The notes beneath the pieces were generated by a model. The model saw only the letters and a list, made by a program, of their open reading frames with translations, was not told the origin of the DNA and made no database searches. This document shows positions 25,756 through 33,745 of a DNA stretch of 64,000 nt, piece by piece. The position numbers and the translations under genes were made by a program. Origin of the DNA: Paracoccus sp. MBLB3053 (GTDB lineage Bacteria; Pseudomonadota; Alphaproteobacteria; Rhodobacterales; Rhodobacteraceae); NCBI RefSeq assembly GCF_031822435.1, contig NZ_JAVQLW010000003.1, positions 248,001 to 312,000 of the forward strand, given 5' to 3'. Every line of letters starts with the position of its first letter. The first letter of the stretch is position 1.

Positions 25756-27021
25756 ATGTCCAGAATGAGATTTTCCCGCCGTTCGCTTCTCAAGACCGGT
25801 GGTGCCGCCGTCGCCGCTTCGGCCTTTCCCGCGCCGATGATCTGGGCGCAGGAGATCAAGGATGTCACCTTGCGCCAGTTCGGCACGGGTGTGTCGAACC
25901 TCAATGAGGTCGCCCAGAAGGTCAAGGAAGACCTGGGGTTCACGCTTGAGATGACTGCGCTCGATAGCGACAGCGTCACCCAGCGCGCCGCGACCCAGCC
26001 CGACAGTTTCGACATCGCCGATATCGAATACTGGATCTGCAAGAAGGTCTGGCCGACCGGCAACCTGCAGGCGATGGATACGTCGAAGATCAAGAACTAC
26101 GACAAGATCGTCGGGATCTTCAAGGATGGCAAGCTGACGCCGGAAAGCGTCATTGCGCAGGGCACCGCGCCGCACACGGTCGGCTTTGTCGAAGGGCCCG
26201 ACAGCAAGGCATTTGCGACAGAACAGACCCAGTGGATGACCCTTATCCCCACGATCTACAATGCAGACACGCTGGGTATTCGTCCCGACCTCATCGGCCG
26301 TCCGATCGAGACCTGGGCCGAGCTTCTGAACCCGGAATTCAAGGGCAAGGCCTCGATCCTCGACATCTCGTCCATTGGCATCATGGACATGGCCATGGTC
26401 TGCGAATCCATGGGCGAGATCAAATACGGCGACAAGGGCAACATGACCAAGGAGGAGATCGACAAGACGATCGCGATCTTCACCGAGGCCAAAAAAGCTG
26501 GCCAGTTCCGTGCCTTCTGGAAGTCTTTTGATGAAAGCGTGAACCTGATGGCCTCGGGCGAGGTCGTCATCCAGTCGATGTGGTCGCCCGCCATCACCGC
26601 CGTCAAGACACGCGGCATTCCCTGCGTCTACCAGCCGCTGAAGGAAGGCTATCGCAGCTGGGGCGGCGGAATTGGCCTGTCGAAATCGCTCAACGGCATC
26701 GCGCTGGACGCGGCCTATGAATATATCAACTGGTATCTCTCGGGCTGGGTCGGCGGCTTCCTGATGCGCCAGGGCTATTATTCTGCCGTGCCTGAAACCT
26801 CGAAAGAGCACATGACTCCCAACGAATGGGGCTACTGGTTCGAGGGCAAGGCTGCCGCCGAGGATATCTCCAACCCCTTCGGCGATGTCATGGCAAAGGC
26901 CGGCGAGGTCCGCGACGGAGGCTCGTTCTACGAGCGCATGGGAGCGGTCGCCTGCTGGAACTCGGTCATGGACGAGAACCAGTACATGGTCCGCAAATGG
27001 AACGAATTCATCGCCTCATGA
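25756..27021 (+). CDS. polyamine-type ABC substrate-binding protein (Tat exported)
   Basis: This 421-residue periplasmic binding protein has a twin-arginine signal (RRSLLKTGGAAVAASAF) cut near IWA-Q. The body belongs to the PotD/extracellular solute-binding group 1 type, with DVTLRQFGTGVSNLNEVAQKV after the signal and a late YINWYLSGWVGGFL. Its natural ligand is not clear. The racemase at the operon end suggests an amino-acid-like or hydantoin-like compound rather than a simple polyamine. AGAGAGGAG lies before the ATG. Confidence 0.86.
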   Translation: MSRMRFSRRSLLKTGGAAVAASAFPAPMIWAQEIKDVTLRQFGTGVSNLNEVAQKVKEDLGFTLEMTALDSDSVTQRAATQPDSFDIADIEYWICKKVWPTGNLQAMDTSKIKNYDKIVGIFKDGKLTPESVIAQGTAPHTVGFVEGPDSKAFATEQTQWMTLIPTIYNADTLGIRPDLIGRPIETWAELLNPEFKGKASILDISSIGIMDMAMVCESMGEIKYGDKGNMTKEEIDKTIAIFTEAKKAGQFRAFWKSFDESVNLMASGEVVIQSMWSPAITAVKTRGIPCVYQPLKEGYRSWGGGIGLSKSLNGIALDAAYEYINWYLSGWVGGFLMRQGYYSAVPETSKEHMTPNEWGYWFEGKAAAEDISNPFGDVMAKAGEVRDGGSFYERMGAVACWNSVMDENQYMVRKWNEFIAS

Positions 27022-27032
27022 TATTCCCAGCA

Positions 27033-27057
27033 CGAAGGCAGGCCCCGCCTGCCTTCG
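27033..27057 (+). repeat. intercistronic stem-loop after binding-protein gene
   Basis: CGAAGGCAGG (27033-27042) pairs perfectly with CCTGCCTTCG (27048-27057) around the loop CCCCG. This 10-bp stem starts 12 bases after the binding-protein stop and ends 29 bases before the permease start. It probably raises binding-protein message relative to permease. Confidence 0.65.
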
Positions 27058-27085
27058 CCGCGAAGCCCTGACCCGAGGCCCGCCC

Positions 27086-27946
27086 ATGTCGCTTTCCAAA
27101 TCCGAAACACTCAGGGGATGGGCGCTTGCCTCCCCTCTCGTCCTGGTGCTTCTGGCCTTTCTGGTCCTGCCGATCGTCATGATCGTGATCGTCAGCTTCT
27201 GGCAGGCAACCGAATTTTCGATCGTGCCGGCTTTCTCGCTTGAGAATTACGAATTCCTTTTCACCTCGCCAGTCACATACAAGGTGTTCTGGGCGACCTT
27301 TCGCTATGCGCTGATCACCTGGGCGACAACCTTGCTGATCGGTTTCACGGTAGCCTATTACCTCGCGTTCCACATCCGTTCCAGCCACATGCAGACGGTG
27401 CTGTTTCTTGTCTGCACCATCCCGTTCCTGACCTCGAACATCATCCGGATGATCTCGTGGATTCCGTTTCTTGGCCGCAACGGCATCGCCAATCAGGCGC
27501 TGATCGGCATGGGGGTGATAGATCAGCCGCTGGAATGGCTGCTCTATTCCGATTTTTCGGTGATTCTGGCCTTCGTGCATCTCTATACGCTTTTCATGAT
27601 CGTGCCGATCTTCAACACCATGATGCGGATCGACCGATCGCTGATCGAAGCCGCCCGAGACAATGGCGCGTCGGGCTGGCAGATCCTGACCAACGTGATC
27701 ATTCCGCTTTCGAAACCCGGCATCATGATCGGTACCATCTTCGTGCTGACGCTGGTGATGGGGGATTTCATCACCGTGCGTTTCATGTCCGGTTCTCAGG
27801 CCGCGAATGTCGGGCGTCTGATCTCGAACGACATCTCGTTGCTGCAATACCCGTCCGCATCGGCAACTTCGGTCGTTCTGCTCATCACCGTCTTGCTGAT
27901 CATCGGCACGCTGATGCGCTTCGTGAATATTCGCAGGGAGCTCTGA
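27086..27946 (+). CDS. polyamine-type ABC transporter permease (PotB-like)
   Basis: This 286-residue inner-membrane permease has six predicted helices. The coupling loop is DRSLIEAARDNGASGWQILTNVIIPLSKPG (about 189-218). Together with the PotC-like subunit it forms the channel. The ATG at 27086 gives a normal N-terminus directly before the first helix. A longer upstream frame is not conserved-looking. Confidence 0.88.
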   Translation: MSLSKSETLRGWALASPLVLVLLAFLVLPIVMIVIVSFWQATEFSIVPAFSLENYEFLFTSPVTYKVFWATFRYALITWATTLLIGFTVAYYLAFHIRSSHMQTVLFLVCTIPFLTSNIIRMISWIPFLGRNGIANQALIGMGVIDQPLEWLLYSDFSVILAFVHLYTLFMIVPIFNTMMRIDRSLIEAARDNGASGWQILTNVIIPLSKPGIMIGTIFVLTLVMGDFITVRFMSGSQAANVGRLISNDISLLQYPSASATSVVLLITVLLIIGTLMRFVNIRREL

Positions 27947-27947
27947 G

Positions 27948-28763
27948 ATGGAACCGCGTCCGCGCAGCTTCTATTGGCTGACCGCCTTCTTCGTCCTGTT
28001 CGTGATCTTCCTCTACGGCCCCACGATCACCATCGGCATCCTCAGCTTTCAGGGCCCTCAGGGCGGCCTGACTTTCCCGATGAATGGCGTATCGTTCCAC
28101 TGGTTTCACAACCTGTTCGAACAGCAGGCGGTGGGCGACATCTGGGGGGCATTCCGCCGCTCCTTCGCCCTGGGGCTAATGGTGATGGTCGCAACCGTGG
28201 TGATCTCGGTCATGGCAGGTCTTGCATTCCGGAAGCGCTTTGCCGGATCGGGTGCGCTTTTCTACCTGACGATCGCCTCGCTCGTGATCCCCTCGATCCT
28301 GGTTTCTCTGGGGGTCGGTCTGATCTTCAACCAGGTCGGTGCCAAGGTGCACTGGTCCAGTTCGGGCTTCGGGGCGCAACTAACCTGGACCCTGCCCTTT
28401 GGCCTGCTCATCATGTTCGCGGTCTTCAACCGCTTCGACAAGCGCTTCGAGGAGGCCGCGCGCGACCAGGGCGCCACGCCCTGGCAGACGATCCGCCATG
28501 TGGTCCTGCCGATTATCGCCCCCTCCGTCGTCGGGGTGGCGCTTTTCGGTTTCTCCCTTTCATATGATGAATTCGCGCGGACGCTCCTCACGGCGGGCAG
28601 CCATAACACCCTGCCCCTCGAAATCTTCGGGATGACGACAAACGTGACCAAGCCGGTGATCTACGCGCTTGGGACGCTGACGACTGTTTTTTCCTTTCTC
28701 ATCATCGTCGCATTTCTCGGCACGCTTTGGGTCATCGGCAAGCGGCGCCGGGATCGGGCTTGA
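27948..28763 (+). CDS. polyamine-type ABC transporter permease (PotC-like)
   Basis: This 271-residue permease has six helices and the coupling loop RFEEAARDQGATPWQTIRHVVLPIIAPS (about 166-193). It starts 1 base after the PotB-like stop and its own stop overlaps the racemase start by one base (TGATG), so the end of the operon is tightly coupled. Confidence 0.88.
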   Translation: MEPRPRSFYWLTAFFVLFVIFLYGPTITIGILSFQGPQGGLTFPMNGVSFHWFHNLFEQQAVGDIWGAFRRSFALGLMVMVATVVISVMAGLAFRKRFAGSGALFYLTIASLVIPSILVSLGVGLIFNQVGAKVHWSSSGFGAQLTWTLPFGLLIMFAVFNRFDKRFEEAARDQGATPWQTIRHVVLPIIAPSVVGVALFGFSLSYDEFARTLLTAGSHNTLPLEIFGMTTNVTKPVIYALGTLTTVFSFLIIVAFLGTLWVIGKRRRDRA

Positions 28764-29416
28764 TGATGCGGCTGCTTTATCTCAACCCCAACTCGTCAAG
28801 GCATATGACGGACAGCATCGTCGAGGCCGCGCGACGAGCCCGTCCCGATGTCGAGATCGTCGGCTGGACCAACGAAGGTGCTCCTCCCGCAATCCAGGGT
28901 CCGGACGACGGCGCGGCTGCCATCCCGGGCCTTGTCGCAGCGCTTCCACGGGCGCGGATCGAGGGGTTTGACGCGATCGTCATCGCCTGCTTTGACGATA
29001 CCGGCCTTGAGCAATTGCGCAAGAACGCCCATTGCCCTGTGCTGGGGATTGGCCAATCCGCCTGCGCGACAGCTACGCTGCTGGGGCTTCCCTATTCGGT
29101 CGTGACAACCCTGTCCGTTTCGGTTCCCGTAATTGCCGAAAACATCCGCCGTGGTGGCTACGCGGCGCTTTGCACGTCAGTCAGAGCGTCGGAAATGTCA
29201 GTGCTGACCGTCGAGGCCGGGGGTGACGAGGTCTGCCAACGATTGGCTGCAGTGATCGGCGAAGCGGCCCAGGCGGAAGGCGCCCGGGCCGCTGTTCTGG
29301 GCTGCGCCGGCATGGCGGGTCTCAAGCAGCAGCTTTCGACCATGACAGCCCAGCGTCTGATTGACGGCGTTGAGGCCTCGGTTCATCTGGCCGCGGCCAT
29401 GGCTGCAATGCGCTAG
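28763..29416 (+). CDS. aspartate/glutamate/hydantoin racemase family protein
   Basis: This 217-residue cytoplasmic enzyme of the Asp/Glu/hydantoin racemase fold carries the two catalytic cysteines in the expected places: Cys76 (AIVIACFDDTGL) and Cys181 (AVLGCAGMAGL). It opens with LNPNSSRHMT, the typical start of hydantoin-racemase-like members. These invert a chiral centre next to a carbonyl by two-base chemistry. It is the last gene of the ABC operon, so the imported compound is likely racemised or isomerised first. The exact substrate is unknown. Confidence 0.85.
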   Translation: MMRLLYLNPNSSRHMTDSIVEAARRARPDVEIVGWTNEGAPPAIQGPDDGAAAIPGLVAALPRARIEGFDAIVIACFDDTGLEQLRKNAHCPVLGIGQSACATATLLGLPYSVVTTLSVSVPVIAENIRRGGYAALCTSVRASEMSVLTVEAGGDEVCQRLAAVIGEAAQAEGARAAVLGCAGMAGLKQQLSTMTAQRLIDGVEASVHLAAAMAAMR

Positions 29417-29434
29417 ACCACGACCAGATCTGGC

Positions 29435-29453
29435 ACCTGTCTGCTCCCGACAG
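29435..29453. terminator. weak hairpin between convergent genes
   Basis: CCTGTC (29435-29440) and GACAGG (29448-29453) form a 6-bp stem in the 39-base gap between the racemase gene and the convergent katE. There is no U-run. It may act as a weak shared terminator. Confidence 0.3.
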
Positions 29454-29455
29454 GA

Positions 29456-31510
29456 TCAGGCGAGATCGCGGATCTTCTTTTCGCGGTCCCAATAGCGCAA
29501 TGTCGCGGCTTTTGGCAGGCTGGCGAGATCGGTGACCCCCTCATCGGCCTTGATGCCCGCTCGATCGAGCAGCGGCTTTGCACCATCATCATGCCCTATG
29601 GCCTTGAGATGGGCGAAGGCATCCATCACGAAGCCCACTGCCGCACTGTCATGGGCAAGCTTTCCCGCGGCTTCGCTGGAAAGCACCACGGCAACTGCAT
29701 CGAAGATCCAGGATGGCGATCCGGCAAGCTGTCCGTCGGCCTCCATCTTGCCGCCCTCGAGCGCAATACCGCCGACCTTGGGCGCAATCGTGAAGGGGGT
29801 GCCGCCGGCGTCCCGGATCTGACTGATCAGACGGTCCACCGCCGCCTTCTCGGACCCTTCCGCGAACAGGATGCCGACCTTGCGCCCCTCGAGCGTGGCG
29901 TGCCAGCGCTTCTGGATGGAAAGCGCTTCCGAAGGTTCCAGCGCGACGGGGTCACGCGCGGCCGGCGCCCGATCAGGAAGGGACAGGGCCAAACCCTTGG
30001 CCACCCGTTCCGCGAGCTCCTCGTCGACATTACGCAGTTGCGACAACACGCGCAGACGCACATGCTGAAGTGCAACCTTCGACAGCTCGAAGGTGATCGC
30101 AGAGGCAATATGGGCCTGTTCGTTCGCGGTCTGCGACTTCCAGAACATGCGCGGTTGACTGTAATGATCGGCGAAAGTCTCGGGTCTGACACGCAGCTTT
30201 TCACCTTCGACGGGCTGGCTGGCCGTTCGAAAACCTTCCTGGCGCGGACGCGGACCGCCATCCTCGCCAGCCTCGGCAAGACTGTTCGGCTCATAATTGG
30301 CGCGTCCCTTCGGGACATGCGTTTGCATCATCCCATCGCGCATCATGTTGGCATAAGGGCATTTCGGCGCATTTACCGGGATCTGGTGGAAATTGGTCGT
30401 GCCCAGGCGCGATTTCTGCGTGTCGAGATATGAAAACAGCCGCCCATGCAGCAGCGGGTCGTCGGAAAAGTCGATGCCCGGCACAACATTCGAAGGCAGG
30501 AAGGCCAGCTGTTCGTTTTCGGCAAAGTGATTGTCTGGATTGCGGTCCAGAACCATCCGGCCGATCACTCGCAGCGGCACCACCTCTTCCGGGATGATCT
30601 TGGTCGGATCAAGCACGTCATAAGGCAGGCTTGCCGCAAGCTCCTGGTCGAAGACCTGAATGGCGAGGTCGTATTCAGGATAATCACCATTCGCAATGGC
30701 CTCCCAGAGATCGCGGCGATGGAAATCGTTGTCGGCCCCCTGGATCTTGGCGCTTTCATCCCAGATCAATGATTGCGTCCCAAGACGGGGCCGCCAATGG
30801 AATTTGACGAAGCTTTCCTGTCCCTCGGCGTTTACCAGCTTGAATGTGTGGATGCCGAAGCCCTCCATCATTCTGTAGCTGCGCGGGATGCCGCGATCGG
30901 ACATGGCCCAAAGCACGGTATGGAGCGACTCGGGCATCAGAGAGACGAAATCCCAGAACGTGTCATGGGCCGAGGCCGCCTGCGGGAAGCCGCGATCGGC
31001 CTCCATCTTCACGGAATGGATGAGGTCGGGGAACTTGATCGCATCCTGGATGAAGAAGACCGGAATGTTATTGCCGACAAGGTCCCAGTTCCCCTCATCG
31101 GTATAGAACTTGGTCGCAAAGCCTCGCACGTCGCGGGGGGTGTCGACCGAACCCGCACCGCCTGCGACCGTTGAGAATCGCACAATGACCTCGGTACGCT
31201 TGCCTTGTTCAGAAAACAGGCTCGCCCGGCTCAGATCGGGGATCGGATCGGTGCATTCGAAATACCCGTGTGCAACCGAGCCGCGGGCATGGACGATCCG
31301 TTCCGGGATGCGCTCATGGTCGAAATGGAAGATCTTTTCGCGAAGGATGAAGTCCTCCAAAAGGGTCGGCCCGCGCGCGCCGGCTTTGAGGCTGTTCTGG
31401 TTGTCCGAGATAGGCGTGCCATGGTTGGTCGTCATCACCGGCGTATCGCCACGCCCGATCTGCTGCGTGTCGCCGCCTTCGCCCGTCATGCTGTCATAGG
31501 GTTTCGCCAT
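29456..31510 (-). CDS. katE: large-subunit monofunctional catalase (HPII type)
   Basis: This 684-residue clade-2 catalase splits hydrogen peroxide. The distal His74 lies in RIVHARG, Asn147/148 in [11 protein letters not shown], and the proximal haem ligand Tyr361 in RLFSYLDTQ. Residues after about 550 form the flavodoxin/DJ-1-like extra domain of large catalases ([20 protein letters not shown]). The ATG at 31510 gives the normal N-terminal arm. An in-frame ATG 36 bases upstream is possible. A perfect EcfG-type promoter lies 64 bases upstream and a hairpin sits at the 5' end of the message, which fits induction in stationary or general stress. Confidence 0.93.
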   Translation of the reverse strand: MAKPYDSMTGEGGDTQQIGRGDTPVMTTNHGTPISDNQNSLKAGARGPTLLEDFILREKIFHFDHERIPERIVHARGSVAHGYFECTDPIPDLSRASLFSEQGKRTEVIVRFSTVAGGAGSVDTPRDVRGFATKFYTDEGNWDLVGNNIPVFFIQDAIKFPDLIHSVKMEADRGFPQAASAHDTFWDFVSLMPESLHTVLWAMSDRGIPRSYRMMEGFGIHTFKLVNAEGQESFVKFHWRPRLGTQSLIWDESAKIQGADNDFHRRDLWEAIANGDYPEYDLAIQVFDQELAASLPYDVLDPTKIIPEEVVPLRVIGRMVLDRNPDNHFAENEQLAFLPSNVVPGIDFSDDPLLHGRLFSYLDTQKSRLGTTNFHQIPVNAPKCPYANMMRDGMMQTHVPKGRANYEPNSLAEAGEDGGPRPRQEGFRTASQPVEGEKLRVRPETFADHYSQPRMFWKSQTANEQAHIASAITFELSKVALQHVRLRVLSQLRNVDEELAERVAKGLALSLPDRAPAARDPVALEPSEALSIQKRWHATLEGRKVGILFAEGSEKAAVDRLISQIRDAGGTPFTIAPKVGGIALEGGKMEADGQLAGSPSWIFDAVAVVLSSEAAGKLAHDSAAVGFVMDAFAHLKAIGHDDGAKPLLDRAGIKADEGVTDLASLPKAATLRYWDREKKIRDLA

Positions 31511-31540
31511 CTTCTTTGCCTTCCCAATATGGTGGGTCAC

Positions 31541-31560
31541 GGGCAAGCCACCGCTTGCCC
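31541..31560 (-). repeat. hairpin at the 5' end of katE mRNA
   Basis: GGGCAAGC (31541-31548) and GCTTGCCC (31553-31560) form a perfect 8-bp stem with a 4-base loop. If transcription begins just after the -10 element at 31574-31577, the message would start with this hairpin, which could stabilise it. Confidence 0.5.
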
Positions 31561-31573
31561 AGATCGTCAGGCC

Positions 31574-31598
31574 AACGCGATTTCGCGGGACCGGTTCC
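31574..31598 (-). promoter_or_regulatory. EcfG-type general stress promoter of katE
   Basis: Reading the minus strand, GGAAC (31598-31594) is followed by 16 bases and CGTT (31577-31574). This is an exact consensus match for sigma EcfG. It points toward katE, with the -10 element 64 bases before the ATG. Confidence 0.7.
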
Positions 31599-31655
31599 GA
31601 TGCGCAAATCGATCAGCGGTAGAAGGCCAGATGTTTCGGCCGGTATGTATTTCCC

Positions 31656-31680
31656 GGAACAATCGTCGCCCGAACTTGTT
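31656..31680 (+). promoter_or_regulatory. near-consensus EcfG-type promoter of small membrane protein gene
   Basis: GGAAC (31656-31660), 16 bases, then TGTT (31677-31680), one mismatch from CGTT. It lies 68 bases before the small gene at 31749 and is divergent from the katE promoter. Confidence 0.5.
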
Positions 31681-31748
31681 GATTGATGAATGGAGGGCCG
31701 CCGAAAAAATCCTTCCGCGCCCGGTCAATCAGCACTGGAGAACAGACC

Positions 31749-31895
31749 ATGAGCGATGGATTTCTTCTCATATCATATGTGGTTATGGTAGCATCATTGT
31801 TGAAGGTTGCCTTCGACCTGATCCGCATCCCGGCGGCACTTCGCCAACGCGACATGAACAGCAATGCTGACACAGCAGGTTCATCTCAAAGATAA
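31749..31895 (+). CDS. hypothetical small single-span membrane protein
   Basis: A 48-residue product begins MSDGFLLISYVVMVASLLKV, with one hydrophobic segment over about 5-26 and a polar, charged tail (RIPAALRQRDMNSN). GGAG lies 8 bases before the ATG at 31749, a better start than an in-frame ATG at 31683. It belongs to no family I recognise. A near-consensus EcfG promoter upstream and a divergent stress catalase suggest a stress-induced small membrane protein. It could still be a chance frame. Confidence 0.45.
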   Translation: MSDGFLLISYVVMVASLLKVAFDLIRIPAALRQRDMNSNADTAGSSQR

Positions 31896-31992
31896 GCCCA
31901 TGCACAGCAGTCACCTGCAATCCGGTCGATAGAGGTCTTGCGAGAAAGCCATTTGGCCGAGCTTCCGACGGCGCCGGCGACATGCCCTATCT

Positions 31993-32646
31993 TCAGGACG
32001 GCTCGCCCAGGCCGGCATTCTTGATGGCCGACATTCCACCCAAAGCGAATTGGTAGAAATGCTCGGCCAGTTCCCGGCGCGACAGCTCGAATCCTTGGGC
32101 GGGAAAAGGCAAAGCGCGACGAGCAACAAGCAAGATCACACAGGGCGCAAAGACGCTAAGCGCACAGCGGAGTAGCTCGGGATTGTCAGGTGAAATCCCG
32201 GTGATATCCGAGAAAATGGCCAAAACGATCCGAAGCTTTCCAGCTATTTCCTGATCCTTGAGCGCCTGCATATGGGATGACGGAGAAAGTATTTCGCGTG
32301 CAAGGACCCTGCCGTGCCAGCTTTCGGTCCCTGCCGTCCCGCTGACCAGTCCTTCTATCAAGGCGCGCAACTTGTCACGCGGCTCCATTCCGGACTGATG
32401 AAGATTCTCCAATGTTTCCAGACTGATCAAGCGCCGATGCGCCTCGAACAGAACCGCCCGATAGAGACCTGCCCGACTTCCGAAATGATAATTGATCGAG
32501 GCGATATCGGCTTCAGCGCACTTCGCGACCGCCTTGTTGGTGGTTTCGGCAAACCCATTCTCTGCGAACAGGCCGCCGGCGGCTTCCAGGAGCTTTCGGC
32601 GGGTGGCTTCCCCGTCTGTTCGCGGTACACGCCTTGGCTTTGTCAT
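31993..32646 (-). CDS. TetR-family regulator, CecR-like (CerR C-terminal domain)
   Basis: This 217-residue TetR-type repressor has an N-terminal HTH (GEATRRKLLEAAGGLFAENGFAETTNKAVAKCAEADIASINYHFGSRAGLYRAVL, about 12-66). Its C-terminal domain has the pattern HGRVLAREILSPSSHM seen in the CecR (YbiH) group. In E. coli CecR controls ybhGFSR, and the same gene set lies divergently here. It therefore probably represses the exporter and senses a drug-like or toxic compound. The ATG at 32646 is chosen; the frame extends further upstream without conserved sequence. Confidence 0.85.
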   Translation of the reverse strand: MTKPRRVPRTDGEATRRKLLEAAGGLFAENGFAETTNKAVAKCAEADIASINYHFGSRAGLYRAVLFEAHRRLISLETLENLHQSGMEPRDKLRALIEGLVSGTAGTESWHGRVLAREILSPSSHMQALKDQEIAGKLRIVLAIFSDITGISPDNPELLRCALSVFAPCVILLVARRALPFPAQGFELSRRELAEHFYQFALGGMSAIKNAGLGEPS

Positions 32647-32708
32647 TCCGGTCGAGCTCCAGGCCGCCTCGCCCCGTTGCGAAACGTTGAATTCGATCGT
32701 CGCATAGA

Positions 32709-32723
32709 TTAAATTGAATTTAA
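32709..32723. promoter_or_regulatory. perfect palindrome, likely CecR-like operator
   Basis: TTAAATTGAATTTAA is a perfect 7-1-7 palindrome in the 103-base gap between the TetR-type gene and the divergent exporter operon. It lies where a repressor could block both promoters. Confidence 0.6.
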
Positions 32724-32749
32724 AGTTAAGCGACGCGCGAGACTTCCTG

Positions 32750-33745
32750 ATGCGAAAGGCCTTCCCCGTCGTCATTCTGATTGCCGCTTTCGCTCTGGGG
32801 GGCTGGTGGTGGTCCGAACGCGACAGCCAAAGCCCCGATGCTCTCATCTTTCAGGGAAACGTGGACATCCGGCAGGTCGCGCTGGCTTTCGATGGCAGCG
32901 GAAGAGTTGTCCAGATCGACGTGGACGAAGGGGATCAGGTCAAGACGGGAGATGTCCTTGCCCAGATCGACACGAAAACGCTTGAATTGCAGGCGAGAGA
33001 GGCCGAAGCGCAACTGGAAGCGGCCCGTCAGGATCTGCTTCGCCTTCAGAACGGCACGCGGCCCGAAGAAATCGATCAGATCAAGGCCCAGCTCGTCTCG
33101 GCCGAGGCAACTGCGCAGCGCGTCGCGCGCGACTACGAACGCCTCGCGAAGCTTTTGACGGGCAGAAGCGGTGCCGTCAGTGCCCAAAGCGTCGAACAGG
33201 CCGCAAGTGAATCCGATGCCGCAACCGCAAAGGTTGCAGAGGTGCGCGCGGCATTGGCTCTGGCCGAGGCAGGCCCGCGTGTCGAGGAAGTTGCGGCAGC
33301 CAAAGCAAGACATACCGCAATGGAAGCGAATCTGGCCCTTCTCAACTATCAGATAGAGCAGGGCACGCTGCGCGCGCCAATCGACGCTGTCGTGCGGTCG
33401 CGTCTGCTTGAGCCAGGCGATCAGGCGACACCGCAGAAACCGGTCTTTGCGCTTTCGGTGAACAGACCAAAATGGATCCGCCTCTATATTGGCGAGCCGG
33501 ATCTTGGGCGAATCCAGCCAGGCATGCCTGCAGAAATTCGAACCGACAGCGATGCTGCAAATCCGTTCGCGGGCAAGGTGGGCTATATTTCGTCCGTCGC
33601 AGAGTTCACGCCCAAATACGTGCAGACCGAAGAGTTGCGGACCAGCCTTGTCTACGAGGTTCGGGTGATTGTGGATGACGCCGCAGACAAGCTTCGATTG
33701 GGACAGCCTGTGACGGTGGAACTCGGCCTCGGGCGAATGCCATGA
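32750..33745 (+). CDS. ybhG: HlyD-type membrane fusion protein (YbhG-like)
   Basis: This 331-residue periplasmic adaptor has an N-terminal membrane anchor (FPVVILIAAFALGGWWW), a biotinyl-lipoyl half (VDIRQVALAFDGSGRVVQIDVDEGDQVKTGDVLAQID), a long coiled-coil hairpin (about 85-200, AREAEAQLEAARQDLLRLQ) and the second lipoyl half (TLRAPIDAVVRSRLLEPGD). It links the ABC exporter encoded downstream to an outer-membrane channel. The ATG at 32750 is preferred over a TTG at 32714 that falls inside the operator palindrome. The stop overlaps the next start by 4 bases. Confidence 0.88.
   Translation: MRKAFPVVILIAAFALGGWWWSERDSQSPDALIFQGNVDIRQVALAFDGSGRVVQIDVDEGDQVKTGDVLAQIDTKTLELQAREAEAQLEAARQDLLRLQNGTRPEEIDQIKAQLVSAEATAQRVARDYERLAKLLTGRSGAVSAQSVEQAASESDAATAKVAEVRAALALAEAGPRVEEVAAAKARHTAMEANLALLNYQIEQGTLRAPIDAVVRSRLLEPGDQATPQKPVFALSVNRPKWIRLYIGEPDLGRIQPGMPAEIRTDSDAANPFAGKVGYISSVAEFTPKYVQTEELRTSLVYEVRVIVDDAADKLRLGQPVTVELGLGRMP

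Noticed and set aside
25129..26811. 560-codon minus-strand frame opposite the PotA/PotD-like genes
   Set aside because: It is a GC-rich shadow. The plus-strand genes have full ABC motifs and a signal peptide, and the shadow product is His/Arg/Asp-rich without a domain.
29430..29446. Possible sigma-54 promoter (TGGCAC with TGC nearby)
   Set aside because: The spacing and the GC element do not fit, and it points into the convergent katE gene.
32714..32749. TTG start for the HlyD-type protein
   Set aside because: It lies inside the operator palindrome and has no ribosome site. The ATG at 32750 starts directly before the membrane anchor.
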